Shown here in pieces: positions 27,213-40,375 of a stretch of DNA of 64,000 bases. Numbering within the stretch: the stretch's first letter is position 1; each line of letters opens with the position of its first letter. The translations under genes were made by a program, and so were the position numbers. The notes below the pieces were generated by a model, which was not told where the DNA came from, made no database searches, and saw only the letters and a program-made list of their open reading frames with translations. The stretch lies in NCBI RefSeq assembly GCF_041734735.1, contig NC_134887.1:37831179-37895178 (forward strand). Reading direction: 5' to 3'. This DNA is from Babylonia areolata (lineage: Eukaryota; Mollusca; Gastropoda; Neogastropoda; Buccinidae).

Positions 27213-28191
27213 TGTGTGTGTGTGTGTGTGTGAATGAAAGAGAGAGAGAAAATGAGAGTTGAGAGAAAGAGAGAGAGATTGACTGCACTGATTTGCGAGT
27301 CTGAGGGAAGTTGCAAGGTTCATGGTTATTTCCTTCGGCAAACAGTGTGGCCCTGTGTGCATGTCATTCTTGATAAATACATGGGCAAGAGGTCACATGG
27401 GTGTGTGTATACTTTTCTCTTGCATGCAGTTGTACCCATCGTTTGAGCTGTGCACATACATGCTGATAATTGCACGCATAAGTGTCCACATTTCCCCTTC
27501 AGATTGCCCACATGAAGAGTTGTTTTTTTGTTTTTGTTTTTTTTAAATTTATTCCCAGTCTCCTCGGTTTTTGTTCATCTCTTTGATTTGCTTTGCTTCC
27601 TCTGTGCAATTTTCTTTTCTTTCTGTTTGTATGAACTCTTTTTCACCTTTACACCCATTCATCCTGGTTTTATCCCCCACATTCAAAACCCAAAATGAAA
27701 AAAACATTTCTTCTTTTTTTTTCTTTTTTTTTTCTTTTCTTATTAGCATAGGTATTTCTTTACTTCACACTCACTCATTCCTTCGACTGCTGGGGTCGTT
27801 GGGGGGACATGAGGAAGATGTCATAGCTCGCCACGCCGTTCTGTTGGCAGCTGTCGTGAGGAGATCTGGCATCGTCATTTTGGTCCATTCCTGATTTTTT
27901 TTCTTTTCTTATTAGCATAGGTATTTCTTTACTTAACCAGACATTAAAAAAAAAAGATAAAAGGAACGGGATGAGGGTGGAAACAGACAGGAGTCAGTGT
28001 GGGGAGAAATGATTTTGCAGCTTGTTTCATTAACATTTTTATCCATCCATGTCGGAGTAAACAGGCTTTTTAAGAAGTCAAAAAACAGAAAGAGGTACAC
28101 AAGAAGTATCTTGCTGGAAGGGGTTGTGTAAGATATCCACAGGAGATGGTGTTTGGAAGCTTATTGGTGACAAAACCCTTCGCGATTCCCC

Positions 28192-28222
<31 letters not shown>

Positions 28223-29822
28223 AAACTTTTTTCTTTTCTCACCTATGAATATTGTTTACCTGTTCCAGTCTATGTAAATTTTTATGCTCTTTCGCTTCGA
28301 GTGATATTAAACATGTAATGTGTGCGTAGGGTCAGACTTGGGGAGAGGGAGGGGGGCATGGCGTGTGTGTGTGTGCGCGTGTGTTTGCGGAAAATTTTGT
28401 ATGTATCCAGGTACATGAATGCATGTACATGCCAGTGCATGTATGAGGAGGACAGTGCTGGTTGGTGTTGAAGCAGTTTGAAGTGGATTGCACCCGTATT
28501 GATTTTTTTGTTGAGCACAAAGTTCATACTTTTGTTTGAGTAAACAGACTTGAGGCGTGTACACACAGCTTAACATTCTGATGTGGCTGGCTGGCTGGCT
28601 GGCTGGCTGTACGTTTGTCTCTGTGGCTGCCCATGATGACTCAGTTTGTGGGCTAACTGTGTCATTCACACACACACACACACACACACACAAACGCGCG
28701 CACACACACACACACACACGTTTTCAGGTATTGGACAACAATCCCATTGTCTTGGTAGCCTTGCTTTTAGTGCAACCCTCTCTGACCCCCCCTACCCCCC
28801 TGTTCCCCCCCTTTCCCATCCCCCTTCATCCCCTTTACCTCATCATCACCCTCAAACCACAGAGTTCATGTTGTAGTGGTGAAGGTCTGAAGTTGTGGGG
28901 TTTGATTTATTATGTTTGAGTCACTAAGAACGCATCTGGTGTGATGCACTGTCTGACCTCACAGCACCAGGTGGCAGACAGACAGCTGCATGTCACCATG
29001 ATCTTGCCCCCACCCCCCACCCCCCACCCCCATCCTTTCCCTCCACCACCCCCTACCTCCTCCTTAACTTCCCCACATTCCCTGTCCTGACAGCCACCAA
29101 ATGCCCAGATAGGGGTCCCCTCCCCATCCTTACCCCCCCAGCACAGTCGCCCCCCACACACCTCTTCCGCCATCCAGGTGTCCCCAGGACAGATTTTTTT
29201 TTTTTTTTTTGTGGCTATTTCCCATCCCCCCATTCTTCCTTACTTCCTCCCTCCTTCCTTCCTTCCCACTGCCTGGGCCTGGCTGACTGACTGACTGAAG
29301 GCTTGCCTTGTGTGTCGTCATCATCTGGGTTCATTTCCTGCAGTGCAGAGAGAGAGCAAGAGCGAGAGAGAGAGAGAGAGAGAGAGAGCAAGCGAGTGGG
29401 TGAACTGCGTTTGAGGAAGTGCAGGCATGTGATATAGTTGCCTTGCCCCCTGTCCCAGTTTTTGTCCTTGTTTTTTCTTTTTTTTTTTTTTCTCCATTGT
29501 TGTTGTTGTGGGGAAAGGGTGTGCAAGAGCTGCTGACCTGTGGCAGGAGTAGGTGAAGGATGGGTGGAGTGGGGGGGTGGGGGTGGGGGTCTGGAGGGGG
29601 GGGAACTGAGGGAGTGAAGGCCAGGGGTGGAGGTTAGTGGTGGGGGTGGGGGTGAAAAGCAGGCTGTTGCTCTGACTGTAATGATAAAGGTTTTCATTTG
29701 TGTGTGTGTGTGTTGGGGGGAGGGGAGTTGTTGACAGCATTCTGTTTTGTTGCCCATTGTCACATCTTATTCTGTTTCATTGCTTTTGTGTGTTTGTGAG
29801 GGTTGGGGGGGGGGGGGGGGGG

Positions 29823-29860
<38 letters not shown>

Positions 29861-31664
29861 AAAGCCTAACTGAATGCCATCGGAAACTAATGATGAGCAC
29901 CTGAAGGCAGTTCTCACTGGGCTCTACCCAGGTTAGCAGCCTGCTATGCAAATGACTGTAAAGCGTTTATAACATGGTGTCTGATACTGTATATGAAGAA
30001 ATAAATGAAAAAAAGGTTACACCGTTAAGAGTGCTGTTCTGTTCAAAGCAGGACTTGCCACACATAACATCAGTGTGAATGTTACCTCTCATGGACATAT
30101 ACACATTGTTACTCACCAGCATGCACATATATGCACAGAACACACTCAGCATGCGCATGTACATGCACAGAACATGTAAACACACACAGTTTTACGTAGT
30201 CTTTCCACCAGCTATAATGTTTTTTTCCTTTGTGTGTGTGTGTGTGCTTGCAGGAACGGTACCTGACTGACCGCTACGATCAGTTGATGCAGAGATGGCT
30301 GAAGAAGATGGAGAAGATAGAAAACAGTGCCAAACGCAAGTGGGTTGAGCAACCTTTTTTTATGTGTTCTTTTTATTATAATTTTTGACTCACTTGTGTA
30401 AACAAAGTAAGTCTATGTTTTAACCTGGTGCTTGGTTGTCTGTGTGTGTGCGTGTGTGTCCGTGGTAAACTTTAACACTGACATTTTCTCTGCAAATACT
30501 TTGTCAGTTGACACCAAATTAGGCATAAAAATAGGAAAAATTCAGTTCTTTCCAGTCATCTTGTTTAAAACAATATTGCACCTCTGGGATGGGCACAAAA
30601 AAATTAAAAAAAGAAGCTGAATTATATGCAAACTGCATTTACTGCTATATTTATATTTTTTGTATTCTCTAAACTTGGCACTTTGACCTCTTATTCTGAC
30701 ACAACAACAAGAGGAGTCATTATTATCATTTTTTTGTTCAAACAGCAACTTCTTTTGCTAAGCATGGAATTTTTATTTATTTTGCAAACGTTTTGGTGCA
30801 GATAGTAAAAAAGGGAATTACTCTGTAATTAATGCTAGGGGACTTAATTTATCACAAGTGAGTCTTGAAGGCCTTGCCTCTCTTGTTTTATTTTAATATC
30901 TGTGGAGAAGATTGCTTTGTGAAACTCCCCGATCTATGTGTAAATGTGTTCCTGTTTTGACTGTATGTTGGGGAGAGAGAGACCGACCGATGAGGTTGGA
31001 AGAGGGACTGTGGATTGAATGTTTGTTGTGCTTGTGTTCATGTGCTAGCATACCCGGTGAAACGGGCCAGCTAAGTGTGTCAGGTACAGTTCTTCTGCTT
31101 TTTTGTTTCATCATCATGTTTCTTCCTGAGGAAAAGAAAAGAAAAACGCTGCTCTGTGTTGTCATTATTCAGGGTTTCACTTCAGTTTTTACTGGTTCTT
31201 TTTTTTTGTGTGTGTGTTATCATCTTGTTTCTTCTTGAAAAAAAAAGTTACTGGTCAGTCAGTCAGTCAATCAGTCAAAAACACTTTATTAATCCACATG
31301 GAAATTAAGTTGTGCAATCACAGGCTCGTTGTAAACACTGGCATAAAATCATCATGCGCAACATAAGAAGAAATTAAAACTAGTCAAATAAGAAGTCCCA
31401 ATAGCTGACAACACACTTACCCCCCCCCCCTCCCCACACACACACACACGCACATACTCAAGTTAAGACAATAGGGTATTGCACAACAATATTAGCAAAT
31501 GAAAACATCCAACAGAAAAGGGTATAGATTACTAAAAATGACATGCCCGCACGCACGCATGCGTCCACGCACACACACATACGCATGCACATTAAGACAT
31601 AAGGTATTGTACAACAATACATAAATAAAAACATCAAGGAATAAATCGTATATATAAGTAAAAT

Positions 31665-31701
<37 letters not shown>

Positions 31702-32480
31702 TTCTCACTTGATGGGTCAGTGTTTGTCATCATCCAGTGACCCATTTTGAAATGTTACTGTGGACTCTGTTGCATGTTTCCTTTGTCGGGTACTTTTGAA
31801 AGGACGAGTCTGCCACTGGAAACTTCAAGACTTCATGACATTGCCTTTTTCAAGACTTCATGAACGTACCTTTTTGGTTTTTTCAGACAAAAGGATGCAC
31901 GCAATCGGGAGTACTTTGAAAAGATCTTCCCTGAAATAAAGAAAAGCCGAGAAGTTCAGGAACGCTTTGCAAGGTACTGTATATGCCTTATGATTGTGTG
32001 GTTGGGCATGTTGTCTTATGCCCTCTTGTCTGTTGCTGCGTAATCATTTCTTCTGCCGTAGCTTTGGTACGGGAGAGCTTTTTCTTTCGCTGTGTAGATT
32101 ATTTAGTGTATTTGTTACTTTTGTTTTAATGTTTTTGTACAATTTTAGGAAGAAAAGAGCTTTGCAGAAAAAAAAAAAAAATTGAAAATACTTGTGCTTT
32201 GATTTGTCTCTGCACAAGATTCAGCGCTATAAGAATAATGATATTAATGATAGTGATAATAATAATGTTGTTATTATTATGATGATTATTATCATTATGA
32301 TTACATATGACAGCTCCGTGTATGTTCTCACTTGATGGGTAGATGTTTGCTTCCCTGCAGCAAAGTCAACGCTCGCAGTTCCACTGGCCCCGCCTATGCT
32401 CGCAGTGAGGCGGAGTTCGAGCAGATCATGGATGGACTGCATGAGCAGGAGGTGAGAGAGAGGGGTGGGGGTGGGGGGGG

Positions 32481-32514
<34 letters not shown>

Positions 32515-33831
32515 GGAACCTGCATGCACACACACACACACACACACTCACACTCACGCTCACACTCACTTACTCACTCACTCACTCACAAACACACACA
32601 CACGCACACACGCACGCACACACACATACACACACACGCACAGACACACACACATACACGCTGACACACACACACACACACACACACTCACTCACTCACT
32701 CACTCACTCACTCTTTGTGTCACTTGATGTGTAGATAATTGAGAATGGATGCTTGAAGAGTTTCTGTAACTGACAATTTTTTGGTACAGGTGTATGTTTT
32801 TTGTTGTTTTTTTTTGGGTGGAGGTTTGGGGGGTGGGAGGGGGGTGGAGGGTGAGGGTGTCGGGGGGGGGGGGGGGGGGGGGGGGGGAGATAGTACAGGT
32901 GTGCACTATCCCGTCCCCTGCACCTCCCCCTCCCATCCCCCCCCCCCAGTATTCCTTGTGACCCTGGTGCACTTGGTATAATAAAGATGTATTCTATCTA
33001 TATCTATTCTTTTCAGTTTATTCTGTTCTATTCAGTTTATTCTGTTCTGTCTTTCTTGTTTATTTGATTCTGTTCCATTCCATTCTATTCTGTCCTTTTC
33101 CATTCCATTCTATTTGATCCTATTTTATTCTGTTAAAGAAAAAAAAAAAGAAAAAAAAAAAAGTGTTGATGAACCTGAAACGGTTTTCCGCAGGAGGAAG
33201 ACAAGAAGATGCGGATGCTGGCGGTGATTCCCCCCATGATGCTGGACGCCAGGCAGCGCAGCATGCGCTTCCTGAACAACAACGGGCTGGTTGAAGACCC
33301 CATGGCGGCCCACAAGGAGAAGCTGAACTCAGTGCGCTGGACCGACCACGAGAAACGGGTGTTCAAGGAGAAGTACCTTCAGCACCCCAAGAACTTTGCT
33401 GCCATCGCCTCTTACCTACCTCAGAAGGTGAGCGGTTTTTGTTTGATTTTTTTTTTCTCCCCAACATTTTTTTTTTTTTTATTCAGACAAAGGTTTTCGG
33501 ATACAAAATGTGTATACTTTGTTGCATTGGAAGGTACAGGGGTAAAGACGTGATGATGTTCTGAATACTGACAAGTCCACAGCAACATAATGTAAGCAGA
33601 ACAACGGCACATTCAGTAACATAATTTAATGTGAGCGTTTTTTAATGTTGTTGAGGTGGGGGTTGGGGGTGGGGGGCGTTTGTGTGGGTGGGGGTGGGAT
33701 AGTTGGTATATGTATGTGTGTGTGTGTGTCTTTGTGTGTGTGTGTGTTTTGTTACACATGTGTATGTGTGTGTGTGTGTTGGTGTTGTTGTTTGTGTTAT
33801 GTTGTTGTGTGTGTGTTGTGTTGTGTTGTGT

Positions 33832-33863
<32 letters not shown>

Positions 33864-36800
33864 GTTGTTGTTGTTTGTGTTATGTTGTTGTGTGTGTGTT
33901 GTGTTGTGTTGTGTTGTGTGTGTGTGTGTGTGTGTGTGTGTGGAGGGTATAAGAGAGGAGGGAAGAGCATGATTGTGTATGTGTCTGTTCTGTGTTGTTT
34001 ACATGACAGTTTGAGTTACTTAAGATTTTATTTATTTGTATACACATGAACGTTATGCATGTGTATGTGTGTATGCTTATGTGTCTGGGTGTGTTCACGT
34101 TTGTACAAATATATGTTCGTGCTTGTGCCTTGATTACATTTTAAAAACGAGCAAAAACTAACCGCGTTTTATTACACATATTATACCATGACCCACTGGT
34201 GCAGACTCCGGCAGGGTTTAAATGCATTTAGTTGAGATATCAGAATGGGGGAAAAAATACACTCCATGCACATTTATTATGAAATAATATTTAAAATGAG
34301 AAAGGAAAGGAAAGGAAGCTTGTGATTACCAGCTGACAGTGACGGTGGAGGTGTGGACAATGTGTGTGTGTGCAGAACGTAGCGGAGTGTATCCAGTTCT
34401 ACTACCTCAGCAAGAAGGGCGAGAACTACAAACAACTTCTTAGGAAGCAGAACATGAAGAGAAACAAGAAAGCTCTGCAGAAGTCTCAGGTAAGAAATAA
34501 TACTTTTTTTTTTTTTTTTCCACTTCTTCTCTGGTTAGAAAATACATACAGTGATGGAAATTACAACCGTTTTTTTATCCTGTGTTGTTAGTGTTGGCTG
34601 CTGTGTCAAGCATTTGCAAGTGTCTGTGATGTTGCTGAATAAAGTCACCAGCTGATTTTTTTTTTTTTTTTTTTTCAATTCCAGCGTGCGTGATAAGTTG
34701 AAGTCAGTCACAACATATCAGCCGTATGTGTTCTGAGAACAATAGCAGTGCATGGTCTTTTGCTTAGGGACAGGGAGGGTGTGGAGGGTGGGGGGGTGCA
34801 GGGTGGGGGGCTTAAGCAATTTTTGAGTCTGATGAACCGAGGAATAGCGAATAGTGCGTATGTTCGTTTTTGGCATCAAGGCTTCTTTTCCTTTTCTCAT
34901 ACTTCGGAATGTGTTTTTGCAAGATCACCTCAGAAGTAGTTTGATTCACACAGCCGGTCCTCTCAAGAACAAACCAAGTGTGTGCCACATGTGATTCTGA
35001 CGGTCACTGTGTGACAAGTCGTAGAGATTTTACCTGGAAAATACAACACTGCTTGTTTAACAGGTGGATGAGTCGTCAAACCACATGAAAGAAAACCATT
35101 ACAGTCTTCTTCTCAGGATTGATAAACCTGGTCAGTTTGACTGATAATTATGCAAAGACTAGTAAGAGGACTGTAACCAAACTGTCAAAAAGGGTGCTTC
35201 GAACTTCTTGAAAAATATGAAGGGGGAAAAAAAAAGGGCATGCACACTTTTAGGGGTAGTGATTGGATTTGAGTGTTGATGCCTTTGATGACATGAACAG
35301 CTGACAGAGCTTTGTCTTGTTTGTCAGTGATCTTGACATCTGTCAACAGTCATTGCCAGCAGTGGAAGAGTTTGCACAGAACCAAAAGAAAACGGCACAT
35401 CTCATGTCGACAGACTAGTTGTTTTATTGATGTCAGGTCCATCAACAGTCATTGCCAGCAGTGGAAGAGTTTGCACGGAAGCAAAAGAAAACGGCACATC
35501 TCATGTCGACAGACTAGTTGTTTTATTGATGTCAGGTCCATCAACAGTCATTGCCAGCAGTAGAAGAGTTTGCACGGAACCAAAAGAAAATGGCACATCT
35601 CATGTCGACAGACTAGTTGTTTTATTGATGTCAGGTCCGTCAACAGTCATTGCCAGCAGTGGAAGAGTTTGCACGGAAGCAAAAGAAAACGGCACATCTC
35701 ATGTCGACAGACTAGTTGTTTTATTGATGTCAGGTCCATCAACAGTCATTGCCAGCAGTGGAAGAGTTTGCACGGAACCAAAAGAAAACGGCACATCTCA
35801 TGTTGACAGACTAGTTGTTTTATTGATGTCAGGTCCGTCAACAGTCATTGCCAGCAGTGGAAGAGTTTGCACGGAACCAAAAGAAAACGGCACATCTCAT
35901 GTTGACAGACTAGTTGTTTTATTGATGTCAGGTCTGTCAACAGTCATTGCCAGCAGTGGAAGAGTTTGCACAGAACCAAAAGAAAACGGCACATCTCATG
36001 TCGACAGACTAGTTGTTTTATTGATGTCAGGTCTGTCAACAGTCATTGCCAGCAGTGGAAGAGTTTGCACAGAACCAAAAGAAAACGGCACATCTCATGT
36101 CGATAGACTTGTTGTTTTATTGATATCAGGATGCTAATGCGATGTCAACGTGATGTGAACACTAATTGGGCAGTCAGTCTCTCAGTGCAAAATGATAGGA
36201 CAAATAAAAGGAAAAAGAAGGAAAAAAGAGGAATGGAAAAAGTTCTCCACATGGTCATTCATTGTATGTGATTAGGACATAGGTATCTGCTGTCAGAAAC
36301 TGGAAAGTTGATGTTTACACATCATTGCAGAAAGATGTTTTCGATTGTGTGGTTTTGAGAGAGAAGTGTGAGTGTGTCTGTGTGCTTAAAAGAGATTCAG
36401 TTGCCTGTGTGGTTTTGAGAGAGAAGTGTGTGTGTTTGTGTCTTTGTGCTTAAAAGAGATTCAGTTGCCTGTGTGGTTTTGAGAGAGAAGTGTGTGTGTG
36501 TGTGTGTCTGTGTGCTTAAAAGAGATTCAGTTGCCTGTGTGGTTTTGAGAGGGAAGTGTGTGTGTGTGTGTGTGTCTGTGCTTAAAAGAGATTCAGTTGC
36601 CTGTGTGGTTTAAGAGAGAAGTGTGTGTACGTGTGTCTGTGTGCTTAAAAGAGATTCAGTTGCCTGTGTGGTTTTGAGAGGGAAGTGTGTGTGTGTGTGT
36701 CTGTGTGCTTAAAAGAGATTCAGTTGCCTGTGTGGTTTTGAGAGAGAAGTGTGTGTGTGTCTGTGCTTAAAAGAGATTCATTTGCTTTTGTGGTTTAAGA

Positions 36801-38299
36801 GAGAAGTGTGTGTGTGTCTGCGTGCTTAAAAGAGATTCAGTTGCTTTTGTGGTTTAAGAAAGAAGTGTGTGTGTTTGTGTCTGTGTGCTTAAAAGAGATT
36901 CATTTGCCAGTGTGGTTTAAGAGAGAAGTGTGTGTGTGTCTGTGTGCTTAAAAGAGATTCATTTGCTTTTGTGGGTTAAGAAAGAAGTGTTTGTGTCTGT
37001 GTGCTTAAAAGAGATTCAGTTGCCTGTGTGGTTTAAGAGAGAAGTGTGTGTGTGTGTGTGTGTGCTTAGAAGAGATTCAGTTGCCTGTGTGGTTTAAGAG
37101 AGAAGTGTGTGTGTGTGTGTGTTTGTGTGCTTAAAAGAGATTCATTTGCCTTGAGGTGTTCTATGAATTGTTTTTTCTTCCTTTTGTAACTAGTTTGTAC
37201 AGCATATGTCAAAGTTTGTCAGTTCTGACTCAGAAATGATATGCAAGAATTTGGCAATTGATTTCCTGGCACCCTTGTTTTCAATACCAGTCGGTTACTG
37301 TTTCAAGGTGACATTACTTCCTTTGGTTCATAGGTTTGGCTCACGGAACAGAATAATGTGAATTGAGTGTGATTGGTTTGTTCATTGTACTTGCTGAAAT
37401 ATAGTTGGAAGTGAAACGCCTCTCTCTTTTTTTCTTTTTTTAAAAATAATTTTCATTATTTTTTTTTTGGTTACATCCGTTTGTTGCAACTTCGGCGTTC
37501 ACCTTTGTGTGAGTGGAATTGTACATGCATGTCTGTTTTTTCTCCCCATATGTCAGACAGCTATACAGTAGTATGGGGTTGGTGTGTGTGCATATACATT
37601 TGTGTTTCCACAACCCACAGAATGCAGAAAGGGGATGACAGGATCTTGTTATGAGATGCTTTCCCGATCGTCTGCATGTGTGTCCACATGAAAGAGAGTA
37701 AGACACTAGCACTGTAGCAGGTCTGCACGTGTGTGGATCTGGGAGAGTAGACACATCTCCACCTTTTGTCAAGATGGATCTCGTCTTGATTTGAACTGGT
37801 CTTGTGCCTGTCACTTTGAAGTGATGGTGACTATTTTTTCTGTTTCTGGACTGAACTTCACTCTGTTCAGCTTTTACAACCAGTCATACACTAAGTTTTA
37901 AAATCAGTTCAACATTTTAAAATTTTATTTAGTTAGTTATTTTGATCACGGCTCTTTCCTGGGACACGTTGATTAACTGTGGACGGGTGCCAGAGAGTCC
38001 GTGCACAGCTTGTGTTCTGTGGGTGTGTCACAGCGTGTGACAGGGTGTGTTGCTCTAGAATGTCTACTGTCTCTTGAGATACAGAGGTTTTGTTTGGGAT
38101 AAAAGCATATATCTGAAGTTAAGAAGTATTGAATATTCAGTTGATAAATAAGGATGGTATATTTCTTTTCTTTATTCTTATTATTATCTGAAGCAAGACA
38201 GTAGCACACAGTTTCAAGCCTGTGAAACTTTCATGTTTTGTGGCCAGTGTGCAGTCACTGTGGTCAAGGGAAAAAGGCAGTGGAACAGTATATGTGCGC

Positions 38300-38360
<61 letters not shown>

Positions 38361-40335
38361 TGTTTAGGTTATTTTTGTCACGTGTGTGTGTTGTGTGTGT
38401 GTGTGTGTGTGTGTGATTGCTCAAACCTGCAATGTGTAGTATTGTCTTGCACATGTATGTGTTGTTTTTTTCATGTGCAGAGGTAGGATTTTATGCACTA
38501 TTGTATATGTGTTGTTTCATGAACGGCGCTTAGAGCCAATTATAAGGGGAGTTTGTGCCATATGAGTCATATCTATTATTATCTGAACCCTGGGAGTGCC
38601 TGAGTTGGTTCCTGGTGAACATGGCTTCCCTGTGTGCAAGTTATCAGCCCTTTTGGAGTGATTCAGATTGAAAGTCACTGTTCTGTTTATTATCAGACAT
38701 TGGTCATGATAGACTGTGAGTGGATAATACTGATTAAAACATTGTCGTATTTGAGAGGGTGTGGTCCTCGGGATGCCACAGGGCATTGTGGTGTATAGGT
38801 TATAGCAAGAAATGTTCATATGTATATATATATATTTGTGTGTGTGTGTGTGTGTGTGTGTGAGACTGAAGTAGATGGTGGTGTAGCACATAGTTGACAA
38901 TATTGTTAAGTTGTGTTTCAAGACGTGTTGAATATGCCAACCTGTAAATGACATGAGAAATTCGCCTGTTAGATAAAGATGGAGCAAAAGTGGCTGGCCT
39001 CAAGTTAAGATTTGTCATTGTGTGGTATCACAAAAAGAAAGGAAAAAAAAAAAGAAGACAGAATGCTCCCTTTGCCAGCAAACCTTGTGAAATGAGTTCC
39101 CCCCTTACTGATTCAGTCATAACTGTTTAGAAACGTTTTCAGCAACAACAGCAACAACAACAGCAGCAGCAACAGCAGCAGCAGCAACAGGTGTCAGTGA
39201 AGGAGGAGATCAAGGAGGAGACGGTTCCTGTGCTCCCACCTACGTCCTCCACATCCTCTGACATGCCGGCTTCTGGGTGAGCTACTGAGCAAAGTTACTG
39301 CTTTCTATGCACTCTGTGTCAGTGTGGTGGTCGTTAACTCTTTCACCGCCAAAGGCAACTTTTTTTTTTTTTTTTTTTTTGCTGCCCCATCATCTGCACC
39401 GTTTCAGTGGCATTACTCCCACGCCGCTCATTTAGATTCCCCCATACACGGCCACATCCGGGTTCGTCTGTTGCAGTTCCAGCGTCGGCAGTCCACAGGG
39501 AACCATCAATGTTAGGTCGCCAGGAATCCACACACCAGAGGAGACCCTGCACTGCTGCTGAGTCACTTCGGTGGTGTTCAGTGGTGCCTGTTCTGTTTTA
39601 ACGTACTTAGGACACCACCTACTAAGCCCCCTACTAACGACAATAATGGCTTAGTCGCGGAGCCAGACTGAGTGAGCGTCCCTCCCACAGTGGAGACTGC
39701 CACCACGTCCCTCAAACAACAGCCACCCATGAATCTGCCGACACTGACGACATTGACAGGACTCACCTCAAGCACGGAAGTGGAGGGGTATTGAAACTGA
39801 GGTCACCATGAGAGCAGGGCATGAAAGGCCACAGACGCCAAAGGCAACTTTGGTTGACTAGACAGTGCACCGCCACAGGCGACTTTTGTCGACATTGAGG
39901 GGTCATGTTGATAAGACCATTTTTCACATTCTAACAAAGCTCAACAGCCGCAACCAGTTTCCCACCAGTAGAACAATGACTAACCTTTTGCTCCCTGATC
40001 GAATTTGAAGTGAACAAGTCCCATTGTGTTTTGACTTGAACCAAAGCCTGTGACAGAGAGCATCGTTACTGAAATATTTTGGCACTGGGAAGTAGTTTTC
40101 TCACAGAAACTTGGCCGTGAAAGAGTTGATTTTAAATTTGGTGTCACGTACTGTACTGTGAAATTGATGCAGTGGCATTGATTGGTTAGTGGACGGGGGG
40201 ACTTATCACTGAATTGCCGTGAAATTTTGGCCTGGAGGAGCAAACCGACATGGTACAGTTTGTTTGACGAAACTGGGAGTATAATACTAACTCCCCACTG
40301 TCTCTCCACTGAAGTGGTTTTTGATTGGGGAAAAA

Positions 40336-40375
<40 letters not shown>

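Noticed and set aside
29215-29763. 182-codon minus-strand Pro/Ser-rich frame
   Set aside because: It consists of G/C- and GA-rich simple sequence without splice sites or recognisable domains.
35427-36137. 236-codon repeat protein
   Set aside because: The 99-bp tandem period is divisible by three, so any frame without a stop in one unit stays open.
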